NCBI RefSeq assembly: GCF_036346875.1
Contig: NZ_CP107852.1
Coordinates: forward strand, 6,448,001 to 6,512,000
Length of the DNA stretch: 64,000 bases
Direction: 5' to 3'
Origin: Nocardia sp. NBC_00508
GTDB taxonomy: Bacteria; Actinomycetota; Actinomycetes; Mycobacteriales; Mycobacteriaceae
Below, piece by piece: positions 51,179 to 59,991 of the stretch. Within the stretch, counting starts at the first letter, position 1; the number at the start of each line of letters is the position of its first letter. The notes below the pieces were generated by a model that was not told the DNA's origin, did not search any database, and saw nothing but the letters and a program-made list of their open reading frames with translations. The translations under genes and the position numbers were made by a program.

Positions 51179-51853
51179 ATGAACCACGCAGTTCGGATGG
51201 GTGCACTGGTCGTCGCTGCGGCGGCGCTGGTCGCAGGCTGCAACAGCATCGATGACACTGCGACGCCTGCGCCGACTTCCCAGGGGGCGACCCGTCCCAC
51301 GGAATCTCAGGTTCCGGGGGCAAGCCGAGCACCCGATGTGCCCGGGACGGTAACGCAGGCGCCTACGGTGACCCAGCCGCCCGCACAGCCCGATCCGCCC
51401 GCACCGGTAACGACCGTGACCGCCCCCTCCTCGGCCGAGGGTATCGGCAGCGCTGGCCGCTGCATCGACCCCACGTCGGCGGGTGTACAGAGCGCGCTGG
51501 CCGGGCTGGGCGACGGATGGGTAGCCGAGCACGCGTCCGCGGACCGGCCGGGTAGCTGCGGACAACTGCTGTGGGTGAGCGCCGCGGGTGGAATGTCCGC
51601 GGGCGCCCCGATCCATGTGCTGTTCTTCCACGACGGAAAGTACCTGGGTACAGCCACTTCCGAGCCGTATGCCTTCACCTACGTAGCGGGCTCGAACGGC
51701 AACTCGGTCACCGTCGAATACAAATGGTTGGTCGCCGACGAGCCGTTCGCCGCACCCCAGGGCGGTCCCGTAGCGATCACCTACACCTGGACGGGTTCGC
51801 GCGTCACGATGAGTGAACCTCTTCCGACGGAGGTCACCCAGCCGCACCGGTAG
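51179..51853 (+). CDS. LppP/LprE-family lipoprotein
   Basis: 224 residues. Lipoprotein signal with lipobox LVAGC around residue 21, then a proline/threonine-rich linker (VTQAPTVTQPPAQPDPPAP) to about residue 85, then the LppP/LprE domain: RCIDPTSAGVQSALAGLGDG, APIHVLFFHDGKYLGTATSE and VTVEYKWLVADEPFAAPQGG. Two cysteines in the domain can pair. Exported, anchored to the membrane; function unknown. ATG 51179 within GAGGCACG. Confidence 0.87.
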   Translation: MNHAVRMGALVVAAAALVAGCNSIDDTATPAPTSQGATRPTESQVPGASRAPDVPGTVTQAPTVTQPPAQPDPPAPVTTVTAPSSAEGIGSAGRCIDPTSAGVQSALAGLGDGWVAEHASADRPGSCGQLLWVSAAGGMSAGAPIHVLFFHDGKYLGTATSEPYAFTYVAGSNGNSVTVEYKWLVADEPFAAPQGGPVAITYTWTGSRVTMSEPLPTEVTQPHR

Positions 51854-52046
51854 CGCAACCGCGCTTCGCCGACCGTGGTGTTCGTCCCGACCCGCGGTCA
51901 TCGAATTCCATGGTCAGGGCGAACGGGATCATGGTGCCGCGGCAAACCGCTGGCCAAGCGTCTGCCCACGCCGACCGAGCACGGCTGGTCGAATTCGTGA
52001 CGGCTTCGGCGACGGCTCTGCTGGCAGTCGCTGAAGCTCGGTCAGG

Positions 52047-52667
52047 CTATGGCGCGTGGGGCCCGATCTCGGCCAGGTAGCCGCGCAACGCACGTTTCGC
52101 TTCGCGGATCAATGCGGCGCGCTCGGGATCGTCGGCTGCCACGACGGCGCTCATCATCGCCCGGACGATCTGCACCGCGACGATCGCACTGGTCCTGCGT
52201 TCGGTGTCCGACAGTTCGGGGGACCGGGCGGCGATCACGGCCTCGACCCGTCCGACCACCGCATCCTGTAGAGGCTTGGTCCGCTGCGCGAGGCCGGCCG
52301 GCATGTCGGTGTTGCCGAACAGTGCTTTGGCGCCCGGGTTCGCCACGTTGAACGCGATGATCGGGTCGAGCATCCGGTCGACGAGCTCATCGAGGGACAG
52401 TTCGGTGACGTCGCCGAGATCGAAGGCCGATGAGTGCGCCGCGCGGAACGATTCCACCAGCCTGGTCGACAGCGCCTCGGCGATCGCCTCCTTGTTCGCG
52501 AAGAACTGATACAGCGAGCCAGGTGACACTCCGGCCCGCGCTGCGATGGCGTTCGTCGATGTCGCCTCGTATCCGAGCTCACCGAACAATGCCAGTGCCG
52601 CATCGAGGATTTCGGCCATGCGCTGCTTTCCGCGCTCCTGGCGGCGAACCGAACGGGTCTGGGACAC
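52047..52667 (-). CDS. TetR-family transcriptional regulator
   Basis: 206 residues. GTG at 52665-52667 directly follows GGAGGAGCC. HTH: RMAEILDAALALFGELGYEA, TSTNAIAARAGVSPGSLYQF, FANKEAIAEAL. C-terminal ligand domain ends RGYLAEIGPHAP. Divergent from an MMPL-type transporter gene with 98 bases between, holding two inverted repeats; it most likely represses the transporter and itself. Confidence 0.92.
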   Translation of the reverse strand: MSQTRSVRRQERGKQRMAEILDAALALFGELGYEATSTNAIAARAGVSPGSLYQFFANKEAIAEALSTRLVESFRAAHSSAFDLGDVTELSLDELVDRMLDPIIAFNVANPGAKALFGNTDMPAGLAQRTKPLQDAVVGRVEAVIAARSPELSDTERRTSAIVAVQIVRAMMSAVVAADDPERAALIREAKRALRGYLAEIGPHAP

Positions 52668-52683
52668 GGCTCCTCCATTGACA

Positions 52684-52733
52684 AATACGAGCAACCTCTC
52701 GTATTTTCGAAAACGCGAGACATCTCTCGTATT
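52684..52733. promoter_or_regulatory. TetR operator region
   Basis: AATACGAG-N6-CTCGTATT (52684-52705, perfect 8-base arms) and CGAGA-CATC-TCTCG downstream, joined by a TTTTCGAAAA palindrome. The half-site CTCGTATT occurs three times in this stretch. Position between tetR and the MMPL gene supports operator function. Confidence 0.6.
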
Positions 52734-52765
52734 CGTGAACGCTAGCAGACGCTACGGAGTCGCCC

Positions 52766-54991
52766 ATGTCCGCACTACATCGGTTCGGCACTGTCCTCGC
52801 GCACCGACCCCGGCCCGTCCTCGTCGCCGGTCTGTTGCTCGCCATCGCGCTCGCGCTGATCGGCGCAGGCGCGATGCGCGATCTGGTGCTCAGCCGCTGG
52901 GAGGCGCCCGGCACCGAATCGGTCCGCGCACACGAGTTGTTGCAGCGCGAATTCCACACGGGCAATGCCAATCTGATCCTGCTCGTCACCGCTGCCGACG
53001 GCGCCGTGGACGACACCGACGTCGCCGCGGCGGGTACCGGCCTCACCGAGGAACTGCGCGGCGAACGTTCCGTCACCGACGCGTGGTCGTATTGGACCGA
53101 ACGAGGTGACCCGACGATGCGCAGCGCCGACGGACGCCACGCGGTGGTCCTCGCCCACGTCGCAGGTGACGCGACCAGCGCGAGGGCCGAGATCGGCAAG
53201 CGGCTGCTGCCGATGTTCACCCGTGCGAACGACACCGTCCAGGTCCGCGTCGCCGGAGCCGAAGCGACGTCCGGTCAGATCAGCGCGCAGGCGGCACAGG
53301 ACTTCCTCCGCGCCGAAGCGATCATCCTTCCGCTGATGTTGCTGCTGCTTCTTGCGCTGTACCGCAGGATCCGGCTCGCGCTGTGCACACTCGGCGTCGG
53401 CGTGTTCGCGGTGTTCGCGACACTTGCCGCGCTTCGCGGGGTGGCCGTGTTCACCGAAGTGTCGACGTTCGCGGCCAACATCACACTGGTGATGGGCATC
53501 GGCCTCGGTGTGGACTACAGCCTGTTCATCATCGCCCGATTCCGTGAGGAACTCACCAACGGCGCAACGGTTTCCCATGCGGTCGTCACCGCGGTGCGGA
53601 CGGCAGGGCGAACCGTGATCTTCAGTGGCTGCACCGTCGCGGCGGCGCTCGCCGTGCTGCTGGTCTTCCCGTACCCGTTCCTGCGCTCGTTCGCCTACGC
53701 CGGGGTGCTCGTGGTTCTGATGGCCTCGTTCGGTGCGCTGGTGCTGCTGCCTGCCGCGCTGGCGGTTATCGGTCGGCGCGCGCTGCCGCGCCGACCTCGT
53801 CCCGCCCCCACGGAACAGGGTTTTTGGTACCGGTTCGGCGACATGATCATGCGTCATCCGATCCGATTCGCGACCGCGGGACTCCTGCTGGTCGCCGTCC
53901 TCGCCGCGCCCGCGTTCGGCCTGCGCATCGGACTGCCTGACGACCGGGTGCTGCCGCCGAGCGCGTCGACGCGGCAGACCTACGACGACCTGCGGGCCAA
54001 CTTCGCCACCGAGGCCAACGACGCGATCCAATTCGTCGCACCCCGCGACCGATCCACCGGTCTCGACGAGGTCGGCCGTTATGCCGCCGAGCTGTCCCGT
54101 ATCGACGGTGTGGCACAGGTGAATTCGACGGCTGGAGTCTATGTCGACGGCCAACGGATGCGGGACGCTGCACGACCGGAACGGCTCTACAGCGACACCG
54201 GCACCCGCCTGGAAGCGGTACCGACGCGCGAGATGCTCATGAACACCACAGTTCCCCGGTTTCTCGCGGAGCTGCGGGCGGTCCCCGCTCCATTCGGCGA
54301 AGTGCTCGTCGGCGGATACCCTGCCGAACTCACCGACTTCCGCTCGGTGTTGACCGAACGGATCCCGCTGGTCGTTGTCCTCATCGCCGCAGTCACCTTC
54401 GCGGTGTTGTTCGTGATGTCGGGCAGCATCCTGATCCCGGTGAAGGCGATCGTGCTGAACCTGCTGAGTCTGGCGGTGATGTTCGGTGCGCTGGTGTTCG
54501 TCTTCCAGAACGGCGCCTTCGCGTCACTGCTCGGGTTCACGCCGATCGGCACGCTCGATCCCGCCTTCCCGATCCTGCTGTTCTGCGTCGCCTATGGGCT
54601 GTCGATGGACTACGAGGTGTTCCTGCTTTCCCGGATCACCGAGCGCTACCACGCCACCGGCGACAACCGCCGGGCGGTGCTGGACGGACTGCAGCGCAGC
54701 GCCCCACTGGTGACGGCGGCCGCGGTCATCCTGGCCGGATCGTTCTCGCTCTACGCCACCGGTCGTGTCATGTACCTGCAGATGCTCGGGGTCGGCATCG
54801 CGGTGGCGATCGTCGTCGACGCCACCGTCATCCGGGCGATTCTGGTACCGGCATTCATGCGACTGGCCGGTCGCGCCAACTGGTGGGCGCCCGCACCGAT
54901 GCAGCGCTTCGCGCGTCGCCTGGATTTGCACGGCGAGGTGACCAGCAGGCCGTCCCTGATGGAACGGTCCGCCGATCCGGCACGGAACTAG
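52766..54991 (+). CDS. MMPL-family RND transporter
   Basis: 741 residues, two repeated halves each with a large outer loop and about six helices. Conserved TM motifs: GIGLGVDYSLFIIARFREEL in the first half, and AYGLSMDYEVFLLSRITERY in the second, the GLxxDY-F pattern carrying the proton-relay aspartate and tyrosine. Likely exports lipids or drugs with proton antiport. Start ATG 52766. Controlled by the divergent TetR. Confidence 0.92.
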   Translation: MSALHRFGTVLAHRPRPVLVAGLLLAIALALIGAGAMRDLVLSRWEAPGTESVRAHELLQREFHTGNANLILLVTAADGAVDDTDVAAAGTGLTEELRGERSVTDAWSYWTERGDPTMRSADGRHAVVLAHVAGDATSARAEIGKRLLPMFTRANDTVQVRVAGAEATSGQISAQAAQDFLRAEAIILPLMLLLLLALYRRIRLALCTLGVGVFAVFATLAALRGVAVFTEVSTFAANITLVMGIGLGVDYSLFIIARFREELTNGATVSHAVVTAVRTAGRTVIFSGCTVAAALAVLLVFPYPFLRSFAYAGVLVVLMASFGALVLLPAALAVIGRRALPRRPRPAPTEQGFWYRFGDMIMRHPIRFATAGLLLVAVLAAPAFGLRIGLPDDRVLPPSASTRQTYDDLRANFATEANDAIQFVAPRDRSTGLDEVGRYAAELSRIDGVAQVNSTAGVYVDGQRMRDAARPERLYSDTGTRLEAVPTREMLMNTTVPRFLAELRAVPAPFGEVLVGGYPAELTDFRSVLTERIPLVVVLIAAVTFAVLFVMSGSILIPVKAIVLNLLSLAVMFGALVFVFQNGAFASLLGFTPIGTLDPAFPILLFCVAYGLSMDYEVFLLSRITERYHATGDNRRAVLDGLQRSAPLVTAAAVILAGSFSLYATGRVMYLQMLGVGIAVAIVVDATVIRAILVPAFMRLAGRANWWAPAPMQRFARRLDLHGEVTSRPSLMERSADPARN

Positions 54992-55117
54992 CACCGGCAA
55001 GGCCTGTTATGCACCGACTGCTTCCGCCGCGCAGTCGGCGCAGTACGCCGAGCGGACTGCTATTTCGTCTGGTAGGGCGCTGGAATCTAATCTCGACGAA
55101 TCTGGTCGAGCCCTTGT

Positions 55118-55142
55118 ATTGCGGAAGCAAGTCTTCCGCAAT
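55118..55142. promoter_or_regulatory. 10-base inverted repeat before the epoxide hydrolase gene
   Basis: ATTGCGGAAG (55118-55127), CAAGT, CTTCCGCAAT (55133-55142): perfect arms. Its right arm contains an ATG (55141) in frame with the gene. Either an operator or a leader hairpin. Confidence 0.55.
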
Positions 55143-55161
55143 GGTCGCCAGAGTGGTTCTC

Positions 55162-56328
55162 ATGACGAACACGACGCAGATCCGGCCTTTTCGTATCGAC
55201 ATTCCGCAGAGCGACCTGGATGAGTTGCGAGAGAGGCTGAGCCGCACGCGCTTTCCGCACGTGGTGCCTGGTACCGAGGGGGATTGGGGGCGGGGGATCG
55301 CGCCGCGATACCTGCGGGAGTTGGTGGAGTATTGGCGCGACGGGTTCGACTGGCGGCCGCAGGAGGAGCGGCTGAACGCCTATGACCAGTTCACCACCGA
55401 GATCGACGGGCAGACCATTCACTTCTTCCACGTCCGCTCGCCCGAGCCGGAGGCGATTCCACTGTTGATCACCCACGGCTACCCGGGGTCGGTGGTGGAG
55501 TTCTCCGAGCTGATCGGGCCGCTGACCGATCCGCGGTCCTACGGCGGTGATCCGGCGGACGCGTTTCATGTGGTGATCCCGTCGCTGCCCGGGTTCGGGT
55601 TCTCCACGCCGCTGGCTTCGACGGGCTGGGAACTGGCGCGCACGACCGAGGCGTTCGCGGAGTTGATGAGCAGGCTCGGCTACGAGAAGTTCGTGGCGCA
55701 GGGCGGCGATGTCGGCGCCGGAGTCACCGGTCGGCTGGCCGCGCTGTATCCGGAGCGGGTCGTCGCGACGCATATCAATAGCGATCAAGGCATGCTGGGG
55801 TTGGTGGGTGAGCAGCTTCCGATGCCGGACGGACTCACCGATGACGAACTCGCCGAGATCGACGTCGCGCGGGCCGAGTGGGCGCAGCAGCAGGGATACC
55901 TGGTGTTGCAGAACACCCAGCCGAACGTGATCGCCGCCGCGCTCACCGACTCGCCGGTCGCACAGCTCGGCTGGATCGCGGAGAAGTTCCAGATCTGGAC
56001 CGATCCCGCGCGTCCGGAAGACGCGGCGATCGATCGTGACCTGCTGCTGACCAACATCAGCATCTACTGGTTCACCCGCAGCGGCGCCTCCGCAGCTCAA
56101 TTCCTCTGGGAGACCGCGCATTCCGGGATGGCTTGGGTCGCGGCCTCGGGCGTGCCGCAGGGCTGGGCGGTCTTCAACACGCATCCGCTGATGCGCCGCG
56201 TGATGAACCCGGACGGCCGCATCGAGCACTTCAGTGAATACGCCGAGGGCGGGCACTTCGCCGCGGTTGAGGAACCGGAACTCTTCCTGGCGGACGTGCG
56301 CGCGTTCTTCCGCGAATATCGCGGGTAG
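55162..56328 (+). CDS. Epoxide hydrolase (EHN-domain family)
   Basis: 388 residues from ATG 55162; the ATG at 55141 is a possible start seven codons earlier but lies inside a perfect palindrome. N-terminal EHN lid: IRPFRIDIPQSDLDELRERL and WRPQEERLNAYDQFTTEIDG. Core fold: LLITHGYPGSVVEF (oxyanion HGYP), nucleophile in VAQGGDVGAGVTGRLAALYP (Asp), catalytic histidine near EGGHFAAVEEPE. Opens epoxides to diols, cytosolic. No operon partners. Confidence 0.9.
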   Translation: MTNTTQIRPFRIDIPQSDLDELRERLSRTRFPHVVPGTEGDWGRGIAPRYLRELVEYWRDGFDWRPQEERLNAYDQFTTEIDGQTIHFFHVRSPEPEAIPLLITHGYPGSVVEFSELIGPLTDPRSYGGDPADAFHVVIPSLPGFGFSTPLASTGWELARTTEAFAELMSRLGYEKFVAQGGDVGAGVTGRLAALYPERVVATHINSDQGMLGLVGEQLPMPDGLTDDELAEIDVARAEWAQQQGYLVLQNTQPNVIAAALTDSPVAQLGWIAEKFQIWTDPARPEDAAIDRDLLLTNISIYWFTRSGASAAQFLWETAHSGMAWVAASGVPQGWAVFNTHPLMRRVMNPDGRIEHFSEYAEGGHFAAVEEPELFLADVRAFFREYRG

Positions 56329-56463
56329 CGGCCAGAAGGGCGGCGGCGCGACCCGATCGCGTCGCCGCCGCGTAGCGCAAGCGCATTCTACGTCCGGACG
56401 CGTAGTGGCGAACCGTTCCGCGGTCGGATGTCCCCGCCGGTCGGCGCGCCTACGGTGCTCGAT

Positions 56464-56850
56464 ATGACGTGGAACGAGATGAGTCAGAGCAAGTTCGTCC
56501 TGCTGACCACCTACAAGAAGGACGGAACGCCGGTCGGCACGCCCGTCTGGGTGGCGCCGGACGGCGACCGGATCGTCGTCTGGACCGATCCGAAGACGTG
56601 GAAGGTCAAGCGGATCCGCCGCAATCCGGACGTCACGCTGCAGATCTGCGACGGACGCGGCCGCCCGAAGGCGGAGGAGGTCTTGGCGGGCAACGCCCGG
56701 ATCCTCGATGCGGACGGCACACAGCGGGTTCGCGACGTGGTCGCGGACAAATACGGGGTGATCGGCAAGCTCGCCATTCGCGGACACAAGCTGCTGCGCG
56801 GCGCGGATGCGTCGGTTGGCATCGCTATCGATCAGAAGGCGCTGCCTTAG
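56464..56850 (+). CDS. PPOX-class (F420/flavin-dependent) oxidoreductase
   Basis: 128 residues, split-barrel flavin/F420-binding fold of the Rv-type PPOX family. FVLLTTYKKDGTPVGTPVWV, RIVVWTDPKTWKVKRIRRNP and ARILDADGTQRVRDVVADKY. A close paralogue of the same length lies at 59512-59895. Reduces an unknown substrate. ATG at 56464; its stop overlaps the end of a convergent XRE gene by 4 bases. Confidence 0.85.
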   Translation: MTWNEMSQSKFVLLTTYKKDGTPVGTPVWVAPDGDRIVVWTDPKTWKVKRIRRNPDVTLQICDGRGRPKAEEVLAGNARILDADGTQRVRDVVADKYGVIGKLAIRGHKLLRGADASVGIAIDQKALP

Positions 56851-57110
56851 GCCGATTCGGCAAGTCCCGCCGAGCGCCAGATGTCCGCGAGATCGTCGAG
56901 CGGCAGCGCGAGCACCTGGCTGAGCGACACAACGGTGCCGAAGGCGGGGGAGGGAAGCCTGCCGGTCTCGATCTTGCGCAATGTCTCCGGTGAAATACCC
57001 GCCGCCTGTGCGACGTCGCCGAGATCACGGTCGGCGCGTGCGCTGCGCAGGGCGGCGCCGAGGCGGCGGCCCGCGTCGATCTGCGCGGGGGTCAGTGGGA
57101 GACGGACCAT
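56847..57110 (-). CDS. XRE-family transcriptional regulator
   Basis: 87 residues, almost only a helix-turn-helix: LGAALRSARADRDLGDVAQA, AGISPETLRKIETGRLPSPA, FGTVVSLSQVLALPLDDLAD. Divergent from a methionine aminopeptidase gene. Three copies of a 14-base palindrome fill the 106 bases between them, pointing to autoregulation and control of the peptidase gene. Confidence 0.9.
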   Translation of the reverse strand: MVRLPLTPAQIDAGRRLGAALRSARADRDLGDVAQAAGISPETLRKIETGRLPSPAFGTVVSLSQVLALPLDDLADIWRSAGLAESA

Positions 57111-57125
57111 ACGCTCAGGCTACGT

Positions 57126-57200
57126 GCGGTATTTAAATACCGCAAGCCGCCCTGGCTGGTATTTAAATACCGCTGCTGCTATTGTGGTATTAAAATACCA
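57126..57200. promoter_or_regulatory. Triple palindromic operator (XRE/MetAP)
   Basis: GGTATTTAAATACC at 57128-57141 (extended to an 18-base perfect palindrome, 57126-57143), again at 57158-57171, and GGTATTAAAATACC with one mismatch at 57186-57199. Start-to-start spacing is 30 and 28 bases, near three helical turns, so cooperative binding on one face is likely. The TATTTAAAT cores could overlap -10 regions. Confidence 0.75.
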
Positions 57201-57216
57201 GCGTGTTGGAGGATTG

Positions 57217-57984
57217 ATGGTCGAGTTGAAGAGCCCCGCGGAGATCGCGCGGATGCGAGTGGCGGGGCGCTTCGTCGCCGATGTGCTCACCGAACTGCGC
57301 GAACACGCGCGAGTCGGGGTGAACCTGCTCGAGCTGGAGGCCTATGTCCGGGAACGTATTCGCGAGCGCGGAGCGGAGTCCTGCTACTGGGACTATGCGC
57401 CGTCGTTCGGGCGCGGGCCGTTCCGCAACACCGTCTGCCTGTCGGTGAATGATGCCGTCCTGCACGGACTCCCGTTCGACTACGCCCTGTGCGACGGCGA
57501 CGTGCTGACCATGGACCTCGCCGCCGGTGTCGACGGCTGGGTCGCGGATTCGGCGACCACCGTCGTGGTCGGCACCGCCGCGCCCGAGGATGTGCGGTTG
57601 GTCCGCGCCACCGAGGAGGCGCTGGCGGCAGCGATCGCGGTCGCGGTGCCGGGTAACCGCATCGGCGACATCTCCGCCGCCATCGCCGCCGTGGCACGGG
57701 ACTACGGCTACCCGGTGAACACCGAGTTCGGCGGCCACGGCCTGGGTCGCACCATGCACGAGGACCCGCATGTGGCCAACACGGGCCGTCCGGGGCGCGG
57801 CTACCGGTTGCGCCCGGGACTCACCATCGCGATCGAACCCTGGTTCGCGCGCACGACCGACCGTATCGTCACGGACCCGGATGGCTGGACCATCCGGTCG
57901 GCGGATGGCTCGCGCACTGCCCATTCCGAACACACTGTCGCGATCACGCCAGAGGGGCCGGAGGTGCTGACCGCAGCGGCCTGA
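57217..57984 (+). CDS. map: Type I methionine aminopeptidase
   Basis: 255 residues. All five metal ligands are visible: MDLAAGVDGW and VADSATTVV (Asp), GGHGLGRTMHEDP (His), IAIEPWF and SEHTVAI (Glu), plus the substrate histidine in VLHGLPFDYALCDG. Removes initiator methionine. GGAGG precedes ATG 57217. The link to a dedicated XRE regulator with three operators is unusual for a housekeeping peptidase and suggests a conditional second copy (inference; a main map gene would normally sit in the ribosomal protein cluster). Confidence 0.92.
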   Translation: MVELKSPAEIARMRVAGRFVADVLTELREHARVGVNLLELEAYVRERIRERGAESCYWDYAPSFGRGPFRNTVCLSVNDAVLHGLPFDYALCDGDVLTMDLAAGVDGWVADSATTVVVGTAAPEDVRLVRATEEALAAAIAVAVPGNRIGDISAAIAAVARDYGYPVNTEFGGHGLGRTMHEDPHVANTGRPGRGYRLRPGLTIAIEPWFARTTDRIVTDPDGWTIRSADGSRTAHSEHTVAITPEGPEVLTAAA

Positions 57985-58015
57985 GCGCTTCGGATGCCGA
58001 ACCCGATGGCGGCCA

Positions 58016-58732
58016 CTAGGTTTCGGACAACCACGCGGCAAGGTCGTCGGACGCGCGCAGCTCGTCGGCGACGGCGGCTCGTTCCGCGTCGGACAATCGC
58101 ATCGCGCGCAGCTCGGCGTGGAACCGTGCGGCGTGGTCGGGATCGTCGGTCGCGACGGCCAGTTCGGCGAGCGCTCCCAGTGCCCGGGCGACATCCAGGC
58201 GGGGCGCCTCCAGGCGGAAGCGGCCGAGACCGACCTCGAGCACGCGGAAGGCCGCCTTGTAGTCGGTCTTGAAATCACGCAGGATGCGGGCGTTGTCCAG
58301 AACCTTCGCCAGGCCATCCAGCGCCTCCGACCCGCCGTACTCGACTTTCATGGGTTCGTCACGCTGGACATAGATCAGCTGGTTGCCTGCCGGGTCGACC
58401 ACCGTGAACCGGCTCTGCCCGGGCCGGAAGCGGGTGATTCGCGGCAGTCCCTTCGCGGGAACCTTGCCGTACCTGGCGCGCAGCGCCGTGGTGAACGCTT
58501 GATGCCTGCTCGCGGCATCGTCGACCATCACAAGGCAGCCGGTGCGTTCGGTGGGTATGTCGGTGTCCATCGGCGTCGGCGTGAAATGCAGTGCGCAGCC
58601 GTGGTCTTCGACCGCGCCGTAGACATAGGGGCGGGTCTGCTCATAGGTCACCGTGTAGCCGAGCGTCTTGTAGAAATCCAGCGTTCCGGCCAGATCGCCG
58701 GTCCAGAGCTGCGGCACCGCCGTGTCGGACAT
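58016..58732 (-). CDS. VOC-family (glyoxalase/bleomycin-resistance) protein
   Basis: 238 residues from ATG 58732 (GGAGGGTTC before it). The N-terminal ~120 residues form a VOC fold: AVPQLWTGDLAGTLDFYKTL, YVYGAVEDHGCALHFTPTPM, PGQSRFTVVDPAGNQLIYVQ. The C-terminal half (about 130-238) is helical (ALGALAELAVATDDPDHAAR, LRASDDLAAWLSE) and resembles a tail found in antibiotic-binding relatives. Probably binds or detoxifies a drug-like ligand; regulated by the divergent PadR. Confidence 0.85.
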   Translation of the reverse strand: MSDTAVPQLWTGDLAGTLDFYKTLGYTVTYEQTRPYVYGAVEDHGCALHFTPTPMDTDIPTERTGCLVMVDDAASRHQAFTTALRARYGKVPAKGLPRITRFRPGQSRFTVVDPAGNQLIYVQRDEPMKVEYGGSEALDGLAKVLDNARILRDFKTDYKAAFRVLEVGLGRFRLEAPRLDVARALGALAELAVATDDPDHAARFHAELRAMRLSDAERAAVADELRASDDLAAWLSET

Positions 58733-58752
58733 GAACCCTCCAAAAGCTACGG

Positions 58753-58810
58753 TAGTCAATTTTGACTAGCAGAGCCTAGGGGTGAGCTCTGCTCGAAGTC
58801 AAACTTGACT
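58753..58810. promoter_or_regulatory. Twin PadR operators
   Basis: TAGTCAA-TT-TTGACTA (58753-58768) and AGTCAA-AC-TTGACT (58797-58810), same half-site, 44 bases apart, one near each divergent gene. Fits repression of both genes by the PadR protein. Confidence 0.65.
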
Positions 58811-58843
58811 ACTATGACGAGTTCCGACCGGAAGGAGTTCGCC

Positions 58844-59413
58844 ATGTCGGCCGTGCGCCTCTTGGTGCTGGGAGTGATGCGCCTGCGTCAGCCGACCCAC
58901 GGCTATGCCGTGCGCCGGGAGTTGCTGTCCTGGCGTGCCGAGACCTGGACGAACGTGAAACCCGGGTCGATCTACCACGCGCTCAAACAACTCACGCACG
59001 AGGGTAAGTTGAGCCCGTTCGGCACCCAGGACAGCGATCAGGGGCCAGGACGCACCCTGTTCCAGATGACCGAGGCGGGCGAGGCCGAGTTCCGCAGGCT
59101 CATGGACGAGGCGCTGGTCAGCGTCGACATGGAGGAACTCGGCGCGGGCATCGCGTTCATGGACGCGCTGCCCAGGGCGCATGTGATCGAGAAGTTGCGC
59201 GAACAGCGCCGCCGCAGTGAGGAAGTGTGCACCAGTCTGCTCACCATGATCCCCGACTTCCCCGGGCGATACGAGGCGCCACACGCGACCGACCTGCTGG
59301 AGTTGTGGAGCGGCGTCTTCGAGAATCTGTCGGGGTGGACCGAGGCGGTGTTGACGCGACTGGAAGCGGGGGAGTACCGAATGTCGGACCAGGTACAGGC
59401 TGATCCGAACTGA
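58844..59413 (+). CDS. PadR-family transcriptional regulator
   Basis: 189 residues from ATG 58844 (GGAAGGAG upstream). N-terminal winged helix VRLLVLGVMRLRQPTHGYAV, WTNVKPGSIYHALKQLTHEG, LFQMTEAGEAEFRRL; C-terminal Vir_act_alpha_C-type helices with FLEGL-like region DALPRAHVIEKLREQRRRSE. Divergent from the VOC gene with twin palindromes between. The ligand is presumably the VOC substrate. Confidence 0.9.
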   Translation: MSAVRLLVLGVMRLRQPTHGYAVRRELLSWRAETWTNVKPGSIYHALKQLTHEGKLSPFGTQDSDQGPGRTLFQMTEAGEAEFRRLMDEALVSVDMEELGAGIAFMDALPRAHVIEKLREQRRRSEEVCTSLLTMIPDFPGRYEAPHATDLLELWSGVFENLSGWTEAVLTRLEAGEYRMSDQVQADPN

Positions 59414-59511
59414 GCCGCGGAGGGCCTGGCGGGCGTCATGGAGAAACAGCGCGCGGCCGCGGCGCGTTCGGCAGCGCGCCGTAGCCGCGATCGGCGGATA
59501 CGCTGGCTGGC

Positions 59512-59895
59512 ATGACGAATGCGCTGGGAGCTGTCGCTGCGGCCGACTACGTGCTGCTCACCACGTTCCGCAAGGACGGCACTCCGGTCGGCACCGCCGT
59601 GTGGGCGGTATCCGAGAACGGCAAACTGTACGTCTGGACGGTGACCGACAGCTGGAAGGTCAAGCGGCTGCGCCGCAACCCGGCGGTCACCGTGCAACCC
59701 TGTGGTGCCACGGGCAAGCCGCACGGCGAGGTGGTCGAAGCGACCGCGCGGATCCTCGACGCCGACGGCACGGAACGGGTGCGCAAACTGCTGCGGCGCA
59801 AGTACTGGCTCACCGGCCCGCTGATCATCCTCGGCAGCAACCTGCGCCGCGGCAAGTCCGGCACCATCGGCATCGAGATCACGCCCGCGGCCTGA
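59512..59895 (+). CDS. PPOX-class (F420/flavin-dependent) oxidoreductase
   Basis: 127 residues, paralogue of the protein at 56464-56850: YVLLTTFRKDGTPVGTAVWA, LYVWTVTDSWKVKRLRRNPA and ARILDADGTERVRKLLRRKY. The middle and C-termini match closely. Likely generated by duplication within this neighbourhood or family expansion. ATG 59512. Confidence 0.85.
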   Translation: MTNALGAVAAADYVLLTTFRKDGTPVGTAVWAVSENGKLYVWTVTDSWKVKRLRRNPAVTVQPCGATGKPHGEVVEATARILDADGTERVRKLLRRKYWLTGPLIILGSNLRRGKSGTIGIEITPAA

Positions 59896-59991
59896 CCCTG
59901 CGACCGACGACCGCCGCGGCGTAGGAGATCACCGCGCGGGTCTGTGTGCCGCTCGGCCCCGCCTGGATGACCGCGCAAGCCGGGACCGGAA

